Part shown: in pieces, positions 56,277-64,000 of the stretch | How positions within the stretch are numbered: position 1 is the first letter of the stretch | Layout of the letters: each line of letters opens with the position of its first letter | DNA from: Usnea hakonensis | Taxonomy: Eukaryota; Ascomycota; Lecanoromycetes; Lecanorales; Parmeliaceae | Direction: 5' to 3' | Assembly: GCA_013423325.1 (NCBI GenBank) | Contig: BLJB01000001.1 | Location: 409,150-473,149 of the forward strand | DNA length: 64,000 nt | Made by a program: the position numbers and the translations under genes | The notes under the pieces: model-generated | What the model was told of the DNA's origin: nothing | What the model saw: the letters and a program-made list of their open reading frames with translations, nothing else | Databases searched by the model: none

Positions 56277-59200
56277 ATGTAGGGTATCACAGCCTCAACG
56301 TCCCGCATGCATTAATCAGAATTGCAGGTTTGAGAAGTCTCTTTATGACCTAATAAGGGGTCTACGGAATCACAAAGGCAATGAAAGGGAGTATATACAG
56401 CATAGTCTTCGAGAATGTCGCACCGAAATACGGGGAGCAGATATGGACCTAAAAGCTACTGCCCTTTTAAAGCTTATATACCTCGAGATGTTCGGCCACG
56501 ACATGTCTTGGGCGTCGTTCCATGTGCTTGAGGTCATGTCTTCCCCAAAGTATCTACAAAAAAGGGTTGGGTACCTAGCGGCAGTCCAAAGCTTTCGTCC
56601 TGACACAGAAGTCTTGATGCTTGCTACAAACCTGCTGAAGAAGGTATAGAGCATGCCATTCAATGCCTATTGAAAGCTCACCGAGGCCGCAGGATGTTTC
56701 CTCCCCATTGGCGCCTACCATATCATTGCCGTTGGTGACTTTACCTCACATTATAACATCCTCTTTGGCGCTTTCGCTTCTTTCAGACCTCCTGCCGAGA
56801 TTATCGCACCCAAAACCGAACATACGAAAGAAGACCGTGGCTGCTCTGTATAGGCTTGCATTGGTTTACCCTGACACGTTGCGTTCAGCGTGGCCGAAGA
56901 TAAAGGATCTTCTCATAGATGAGGATGAAGACTCGAGCGTAACAGCTGCAGTAGTAAATGTTGTGTGCGAATTGGGTTGGAGAAGACCAAGAGACTTCCT
57001 TGCCTTGGCTCCTAGGCTCTTTGCATTACTGGTCGATGGGGGTAATAATTGGATGGCCATCAAGATAATCAAGCTTGTGCGTTTATCAAAAATGTGTCAT
57101 AATCTATGCTGACCGTCTCTAGTTCGCGACTCTGACACCATTGGAACCCCGGTTGATCAAAAAACTGTTGCCTCCTTTGACCAACCTCATCAGAACAACG
57201 CCGGCCATGTCACTCCTCTACGAGTGCATCAATGGCGTGATACAGGGAGGTATACTGGAAAGTACGGATGGCGTTAGAGAAGGCGAGGAAATTGCTTCTT
57301 TGTGCGTTGGAAAACTTCGTGGCATGATCATCGTCGAAGGAGATCCCAACCGTGCGTTGACCGAAGGTTTTATCAAGGACGAAGCTGACAACAGTGCAGT
57401 CAAATATGTAGCACTTCTCGCGTTCAACAAGATTGTAAAGTCACATCCCCATCTGATATCCATGCAGCAGGACGTGATCATAGGTTGCATTGACGATCCT
57501 GATGTTTCAATAAGGCTACAAGCTCTTGATCTTGGTGCTGGTATGGTCAACATCGACAACATGGTCGATGTTGTTGAGCTCCTTATGCGGCAGCTCCGTA
57601 ACGCTCCTGTTGTTACTATAAGTGTTGACGATGGTCGCAATCACGCCCTTGACGTCGAACCTGCGGCAGACTCGGACGGAGAAAATCCAGAAGAAACTCT
57701 ACGGCCTACGCAAGAAGGACAGGATGAGAGTACTGCAATGCCAGCTGATTACAAAGACACCATCATACATCGTATACTTGATATATGCTCCAAAGACACA
57801 TATTCAAACATCAGTGATTTTGAATGGTATGTTAACGTATTGACACAGTTGGTGAAGCTGGTGCCTACCAATTGTCGATCTTCGAATGGGCCATATGAAA
57901 GCAGTGGGGGCACTAACAGACATTTATTAACATCACAGGAGGCCGATACGTCCAGTGCGATCGGCTATGAGTTACGTAATGTTGCTGTGAGGGTGAGCAT
58001 GGTGAGAGCAGAGGCCGTCAAAGCCGCGAACTCTCTCCTAAGTGTTACTGGGAGCGAAGGTTTCTTTGCTCTTAAAGACGCTGGTGGCGAGGGAATACTC
58101 ACATTCGTGGCTTGGATTGTCGGCGAGTATGTTGACGACTCTGTCTCATCGTATCGTAGCCTGGATTCTCTTATACATCCCAAGGTTCAATCGCTCTCCC
58201 CAGCGGTCGTTTGCGCTTATCTTCAAGCGATTCCCAAGGTGCTGACCTCAATCGTATCGCAAAAATTACTCAATTGGAGCTCTGAGCACAAGACGATGAT
58301 AGCCTTACTAGTGGCAAGGGTAATTCACTTCCTTGAACCGTTGGCGATGGACCCAACACTTGAAGTCCAAGAAAGAGCTGTGGAACTTCTGGAGTTGATG
58401 AGAGTTGCTTCCCAAGCTATCACAAGCCATGGCTTAGAAAATGATCGTGGGCCTCTTCTTCTCACGCGAGCTATGCCACATCTCTTCACTGGATTCGAGC
58501 TGAATCCGGTAGCTCCAACCGCACAGCGAAAGGTACCCCTGCCGAACGGTCTGGATCTGGGAGCTCCTATCAATAAGAACCTTCCACGGCTTCTACAGCT
58601 TCCAGATCTAGGTTTACGCCCTGAAACCGAGGCCGCAGAATTTTCATCCATTTATCACACACGGCCTGTTGCAAGATCTGCCGTCGGCGCGGCCATCGAT
58701 TCTCTAGCATCTTTTGGTCCTGATGCACCATCATATCAGTACAGAAGGGACAACGTACCGGACACCGACGCATTCATGCGGAAACGCGACGAACGACGGG
58801 AGAGAAATAAGGACGATCCTTTCTACATAGTAAACGATGATGTTTCTTCCGGCACCTCGACTCCGTTCCATGATGTTCTGAAAAGTGCAAATGGTGAAAA
58901 CGTTGACGTTGACTCCATTCCGATCATGAATCTAGATCTCGGGATTAAGAGTCTGACAACTGATGGCTCGAGCATAGACTTTCGGAGGCAGAAGCGCAAG
59001 CGGCCTAAGAAGTTTGACATTGCTAAAGACGAAAATATTGAGCACGAAGATCTAGGAGTGACTCAATCTGAAACAGCCTTTCCCCGCACGGTTAAAGACA
59101 AGGGTCAGCTTCAGTGGGGGCGTGATAGAAAACAAAAGCCTTTACTTCAGGTGGATTCAAGCGGGCTAGGAAGTTTTTCACTCAACACGCCCGAAAAAGC

Positions 59201-59555
59201 TTCTGGGCAGCCTAACATCGAGAGACAAGAGGCCCAAGACGCAGAAATGACCAAAGCGCTCGCTGACGTAGAGCGTCTTCGTCTAGAAATGCAGCGTGCT
59301 TCTGAGCGTATCCAAGCGACAGACGGGACTCCAGCAGAAGGTACATTGGTCAAGAAGAAGAAGAAAAAGAAGATGATGAAGCACGTGGCTGGAGACATTG
59401 AATCTCAGAGTCGTGAGCCTGAGCCAGAAACTAATGATCATTCAGTTCGACTTTCGCAGGATGCCGAAGGGCATCCCGCAATGAAAAAGAAGAGGAAGAA
59501 GAGGAAATGTGCGATCACCCAGCTTGATAACGAGAAAGAAACTGAGAGCTTTTAA
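56277..59555 (+). CDS. apl5: AP-3 complex subunit delta
   Basis: Large subunit of the AP-3 adaptor that carries cargo such as alkaline phosphatase from Golgi/endosome to the vacuole. Five exons: 56277-56278, 56328-56643, 56693-57076, 57123-57351 and 57400-59555, giving 1,028 aa. The start codon is split: AT at 56277-56278 and G at 56328, giving MFEKSLYDLIRGLRNHKG, the usual family start. Adaptin HEAT repeats are clear (KATALLKLIYLEMFGHDMSW, HVLEVMSSPKYLQKRVGYL, PNIRKKTVAALYRLALVYP). Intron 57352-57399 is 48 bp without a stop; removing it restores EGDPNLKYVALLAFNKI. The C-terminus has Lys-rich clusters (KKKKKKMMK, KKKRKKRK). Confidence 0.93.
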
Positions 59556-60321
59556 AGACGCTCGAGGTGCCCGATCTTCCTCAAGTCTAGCGGTGCCGAA
59601 AAGGAAATGAATAGGAATCAATACGTGACCTTGACGTTGCAAATGAAATTATACCCCTAGGAGTCCTGCATTTGGATCAGATTTATGAGTCCTGCGCATC
59701 AATGCACTATAGATAACTATTACATAGTCCTATTCGCTAACCAAAGGGACAGACTATATCCCATGCAGTGAAATTATATTTGTTGATAGTGGGAAGAGAA
59801 GCAACCTTGAAAGCAGTCCCGTATCTTTCAGTTTCATATTTGTACGATGAATCAATAGCATCAAACTCTACTGAGTTTCATAGTCAGGAAACACACTGCG
59901 ATCTGTTAGCATATTCAAGTGATATTGATCCCATAGCATCTGCCCATGCTTCTTCCCTCTTTCACGACCGTAATAGATTTCACATAAGAATTACCTAGTA
60001 ATTGCATCGCCCCTGTAAGCTCACGACGATTGGACAATCGGGAATATTTTAGATGGTCATGGTGGTGTGGGAGATATGAATATTGAAGGAAAGAGATGAG
60101 TGCTATAAATCTTTTTCCTTAACCATGATGCTTTGGCGCTTATCCCGTAGGCGCGGCTTCCCGGTCGGCACGGACGGTTAAATCTGAGCGAAATTTACTT
60201 TATTACCAAAGTATTCAAATTTACTCAGCAAACGCACCATCGGTAAATCTCCGAGCCTTCGAAGCATCAATGGGATACACTCTGGGCTACTGAAGCGTTG
60301 GACATTGCACCTGCCTTCAAT
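59556..60321. other. Intergenic: apl5 3' region and next promoter
   Basis: AT-rich, no gene recognised. Confidence 0.45.
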
Positions 60322-62270
60322 ATGGATGACACTGTAGATGGGGGCCGTTCAAGAAACGTCCCTAAAGCAGGAAACATGGTCAAAGGTTGACATGGACAGT
60401 ATGGCTTTCACATGAAATTCGACTAACCAATAATTAGACAAAGAATGGGAGAGAAAACAGCGAAATCGAGAATATCGAGTGGCCGCACGGCGCGAGAAGA
60501 GGAATCGCAAATCAGACGAAAAGAAACAAAGGAAGCTCAACGCTACAATCCTCCGTCGAATGACAAGGAACCCCGACAAGTACAACAAGAATGCTGAACG
60601 AAATCGTCTACGGGATATAGAAGGCGAAAGACGAAGAATCTGGTCGGAGGCTATTCGACAGGCGCAACGACTAGCTGCAGTACACGATCCGTCCGGGGAA
60701 AAGTTCAATGTGGGACCAGTCGTGGTGCGGGAGGATGGTACTGTCATATCTCAAGATTCCTTACGTCGGCGACAGGAGAGGTCCCAAGAAAAAGCTGCAG
60801 CGGAGCCAACAAGGGGAGGTGGATGTACCAACGGCGCACCAAATACTCAAAAATTTGCGGAAGGTGAAGCTCCTGCGTCTACGTTCACCAATCATTCATC
60901 CTTCCGGAATGGGATCAATCCCGATCGTCTCGCACACATAGAATCTGTCGTATTTCAAAGGCCGCTAAGTCGTCTGAGCAAGACGCAGCAGAAGAAGAGA
61001 GCAGCTCTGGAGCCGCGACCACCGCCTACAAAACCCACACTACCCGAAGGTATTTTGATCCCGGAAGGCGAAGAAGACTGGTTGGGTCTGTGGGATCTAT
61101 CCGACGATCAGTTGGAGAGGAGGGTTCTCAAGGATAAAAAGCGCAAAGCCGCGGAAAGGAAAGCTCTACGTGTGAAACAAAAGTCAGGTAAAGCAGAGCG
61201 TCGTATAGCCAGAGATGAAAAGAGAAAGGTCTATCGAGATATTAAGCTAACCTGGAAGGTAATCAAAGGTATGAATCTCTTCTATTTAGGACCTCCAGAG
61301 AAAGACTAAGCATATCACTTCTCTAGAGGAGCAAACGAGGGAAAAGACGAGATTGAAAAGTATTGAGGATGAAGAGTCAAAGAAGATTGCTGTAGACATT
61401 AGCACCCTAGAGCGCAAGGTGGCGCTTGAATTGTGTGCTGCGTTAGACTTTACGCTCGCCAACACCGCCGGTGTGGACGAGGTCAAGCCTCGGGCATTAG
61501 GCATGAAGGGCATCGATGTTGACTTTGATACTATCGAGGTTGGACAAAGTCGAAGTGACGTGAAGCCCAAGAAAGCCAACAGCAGAGTCAACCTTGGCGA
61601 TGTTCCAGACCATGCAAAGGCAGAATACATTAATACTGGCGAGCAAAGTGATGATGGGGAACTGCAAGATTTTATCAAATTAGATGTAGGCGAAGGTCAA
61701 GATTTTGAGAGGCTCAACTACAACCATAAGCTGCGACGAAAGCTTCGCAGGGCTATCGACAACGCTGAGATTTGCAAAGAGACGTTGGTCCGCCAACGTG
61801 CCCTTGACCTCTATCATGGAAAGAATATCGAGGTCCCGCCCGAGTTGAAAACACCTTACAAACCGATTAATATTAAAGGACAGAGAATTCTCGAGAACGG
61901 ATTGTTCGAGACTGCGAAGCAAGAAAGAGTCCGTGCAAGGATGGAACTGGCCGAATTCAATATTCAGATGCGCATTCTCAGGAAGCAGGCCAAGGAGGCA
62001 GCCATTTACGCGGGTCTGCGGAAACATGCTGAGCTTATGGGCAAGATCCCATTCAGTGGACTCCCTATAAAACAGGAAGGAGGGGATGATGCTAAACAGG
62101 ATGACGGCCATGCTGATAGTATGGGCACCCTAGAAAATTGTTTCCTATTTCCAGATCCAGGAGCTGCCAGGACTGGAATGAAACGAAACCGAGCAGAGAG
62201 TGAGGACACACTATCAAGTGACGGTGGCGATCAGTCAGAGCAAGATTCACGAGCTTCATCTATGTCCTAG
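60322..62270 (+). CDS. Basic, helical nuclear-type protein of unknown function
   Basis: Three exons, 60322-60385, 60438-61268 and 61327-62270, give 612 aa starting MDDTVDGGRSRNVPK. Introns carry good branch sites (GACTAACC; GACTAAG) and splice to DKEWERKQRNREYRVAARREK and VIKEEQTREKTRLKS. The protein is very rich in Arg/Lys/Glu, with several predicted coiled coils (RVLKDKKRKAAERKALR; KLRRKLRRAIDNAEICKE; ARMELAEFNIQMRILRKQAKE). No named domain is recognised; the composition suggests a nuclear or nucleolar protein. The frame stops with TAG at 62268, yet the same frame then stays open for 134 more codons and encodes a SMAP-like motif, so the C-terminus may be incomplete. Confidence 0.8.
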
Positions 62271-62675
62271 AGGTCTCGAAAATTGAGTCGCCGACTTCAA
62301 ATTATGATAACAGAGCCAGTAAGGGCCAAGATCTACCTCCCAAGAGCTCAAACAAGAGTAACAAGCCAAAGCGAATCGACAAACAGGGATCGGCAGGCAA
62401 TGATTGATGACGACCTGCAGCAAAGCACAAAGATAAAGAAGCGCGAAGATTCACGGCTGCCCAGTCGTTCTGGCTTGCTGGAGATGACAGACGCCAACGC
62501 AGAGCGTAGGTCTGGCAGAAATTGGACAGTCAAAGTGGCGAACCCGTGGAACGTTGATGGATTGCCTGGTGACAGATCTCGCAAAAGCAAATTTGTTCGA
62601 CTGCTCGGAGGTGAGAAGTCAAGCATGGAAGTGCATGATTGGTCGATCGATGAAAGTTTCTGCTTGTTCTGTTGA
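62271..62675 (+). other. SMAP-like C-terminal segment, in frame after a stop
   Basis: Open frame continuing the preceding gene's frame after TAG. Its end reads NWTVKVANPWNVDG ... LPGDRSRKSKFVRLLGG, resembling the small acidic protein-like (SMAP) domain found at the C-terminus of some fungal proteins. Another frame, 62221-62404, is also coding-like (SKGQDLPPKSSNKSNKPKR). A spliced 3' part of the upstream gene (for example intron from GTCCTA at about 62264), a separate small gene, or decay are all possible. Confidence 0.45.
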
Positions 62676-62827
62676 ATGTAGCGATCACGTCGATGTAGTA
62701 TGAGTCCCTACATGAAATAGGCTTATCGTCCAAGAAAGAGTCGAAGCGTAGGAACGTGGGCTCTTGAGGGTGGTTCTCGTGTGAGTTGAACGTTGGCCAA
62801 ATCAGCGTACAACTTTGCTACGTTGAT

Positions 62828-62922
62828 CACACTTGCTAGTCTACATCACACTTGCTAGCCTACATCACACTTGCTAGTCTACATCACACTTGCTAGTCTA
62901 CATCACACTTGCTAGTCTGCAC
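62828..62922. repeat. 19-bp tandem repeat, five copies
   Basis: Unit CACACTTGCTAGTCTACAT repeats five times head to tail from 62828 with one or two mismatches. It lies between the SMAP-like segment and ysy6, probably in 3' flanking DNA. Confidence 0.9.
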
Positions 62923-63009
62923 AACTTCGATCATATCTAGTCCGATTGTATATGAAATTCTAATTATCGTCATGTTTCTCATCCTGACGTCCCTCGTAGC
63001 GCAGTAAGC

Positions 63010-63325
63010 TCAGAGAAAGAGTCTTAGAAGCTCGAAGATGATGCCACCGCAAAGTACAAAAACTAAGACACCTATGCAAAGAGGTCAGCTCAAACCCTCT
63101 TCGATGTTTCTGCCTCCTTGACTTTGCATTGACGCACCTATCCAGACTGGTGATATTGGGGGATTGAACTTTTGCTTTTGCTTTATAGCACTTTCTGGCT
63201 TCCCCCTCTTGGCGGCTTCTTGCCTGGCATATCTCTCATTTGCTTTGCGCTGTTGGGGTGTTTGGGCCTGTATTTCTTATAAGTGTTGATCCAGAGAAGA
63301 CCAAAGGAGGAAGTATTTGCACCAT
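63010..63325 (-). CDS. ysy6: Stress-associated ER protein Ysy6/RAMP4
   Basis: Tail-anchored protein associated with the Sec61 translocon, stabilising membrane proteins under ER stress. Three short exons, 63323-63325 (ATG alone), 63138-63267 and 63010-63071, give 64 aa, exactly the RAMP4 size. The sequence starts M-AQTPQQRKANERYARQEA, the conserved cytosolic N-terminus, and the last exon encodes the membrane anchor GVLVFVLCGGIIFELLR. The gene is hidden because no exon is long. The first intron donor (GTGCAA) is weak, so the position of the ATG is the main uncertainty; the 43-codon middle exon and the anchor are secure. Confidence 0.85.
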
Positions 63326-64000
63326 ATTCAGCTTGGTCCCAGGGGATTAGAAGTGTCGCAAAAGTATATCTCACGTTATGAACTCTCGGGATCAAGAGAA
63401 ATTGAAGGAACCTGTAGGTATCAGACAATTGGTAGTAACATCGTTGTTGTCAATGTGGAATGGTGGTGTTGAGATGTGGAGTCTCAGGGAAGGGTTAGGC
63501 GCTTGATGAAGGATCAGACTTTTTTGACCTTGTGTCGGAGCCTAACTTCCCCGCAAGCTACTCCGTACCTTAAAGTAGAATGCCCACACCGTGCTGGTAT
63601 GGTACTTTATATATACGATATTTGAAATATTATACCGGACGAGGATCTGACTATAAGCGAAGTTAGAGCGAGTTTAAATTAAATAGACTTGCCTTAGTCC
63701 CTTAGACGTGCCGCTCGCTAAGCCTCTTCGGGTTAGCACTTCTACTTACTACGTTTTGAATTTTTGAATTTGAATTTATACGTCGTGTCTACCTAAACTT
63801 CGAAAGGTAATTACGGGATCCTTTGACTCTTATCAACTCGTAGCAAGAAAACCATTTGATACCATCGTCTTNNGTCTTGCGTATGTGCCATCAGGGAAAA
63901 ACCTTACCACTTCTCTGCATATATGTTGCTATCCATGTGTAGATCTGAATACCACTTTAGTTGTACCTCCGTTAGGGTTTCTTTATTACTTGTGTTCCTC
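63326..64000. other. Intergenic, upstream of ysy6; two ambiguous bases
   Basis: No gene seen. Two undetermined bases (NN) lie at 63872-63873. AT-rich with AATTTGAATTT-type repeats near 63750-63775. Confidence 0.5.

Noticed and set aside
62828..62922. Tandem repeat as CRISPR array
   Set aside because: Units abut without spacers and the sequence is eukaryotic nuclear DNA.

Overview
The window looks like nuclear DNA of a filamentous ascomycete (Pezizomycotina). Most genes are split by short introns (about 41-170 bp) with GTAAGT/GTATGT-type donors, CTAAC/CTGAC-like branch sites and AG acceptors, and they encode typical mould proteins: a Kip2-type kinesin, a DHA2 drug:H+ antiporter, an Azf1-like C2H2 factor, a fungal ULD-domain protein and Pxr1. 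The class Leotiomycetes is my guess from protein flavour and the TACCTA-rich intergenic style; nothing here proves it. I re-derived exon-intron structures by hand from reading-frame continuity, splice signals and remembered family motifs. I saw no rRNA, tRNA, CRISPR array or intact transposon.

Layout. 0.9-4.2 kb: kinesin-7/KipA (+). 4.9-6.1 kb: uncharacterised F-box-like protein (-). 6.9-9.9 kb: UMP kinase Ura6, a tiny membrane protein 25 bp upstream of it, and a four-TM MARVEL-like protein (all -). 11.2-13.5 kb: MFS exporter (-). 14.2-15.2 kb: phosphomannomutase (+). 15.6-16.6 kb: mitochondrial Fmp32/MCUR1-like (-). 16.9-22.1 kb: condensin subunit Brn1 (-) and replication licensing factor Cdc6 (+) share a divergent promoter with an MluI cell-cycle box. 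22.3-25.2 kb: Rgd2-type F-BAR/DEP/RhoGAP protein (-). 26.2-31.6 kb: 1,787-aa fungal-specific disordered/coiled-coil protein (+). 33.3-35.4 kb: Azf1-like zinc-finger factor (+). 36.9-39.0 kb: SWIM zinc-finger protein (+) spread over six exons. 39.3-40.9 kb: zinc alcohol dehydrogenase in nine exons (-). 41.9-42.7 kb: small serine-rich fungal protein (-). 43.4-44.5 kb: Pxr1 G-patch protein (-). 44.8-45.4 kb: small coiled-coil protein (+). 46.0-50.2 kb: synaptojanin-type SAC1/5-phosphatase (+). 51.2-53.1 kb: ULD-domain protein (-). 54.7-55.8 kb: Emc2 (-). 56.3-59.6 kb: AP-3 delta (+). 60.3-62.3 kb: basic coiled-coil protein (+), followed by an in-frame SMAP-like segment after a stop. 63.0-63.3 kb: Ysy6/RAMP4 (-).

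Most genes are housekeeping: cell cycle and chromosomes (Brn1, Cdc6, kinesin, Pxr1), membrane traffic and the ER (synaptojanin, AP-3 delta, Emc2, Ysy6, Rgd2) and metabolism (Ura6, phosphomannomutase, ADH). They do not form a pathway cluster, and the MFS pump has no biosynthetic neighbours. I found no convincing new multi-gene system. The items most worth a second look are the hidden SWIM gene, the AP-3 delta start codon split by an intron and its frame-neutral intron, a GC-AG intron in the synaptojanin gene, the RhoGAP without its arginine finger, and the SMAP-like segment behind an in-frame TAG.
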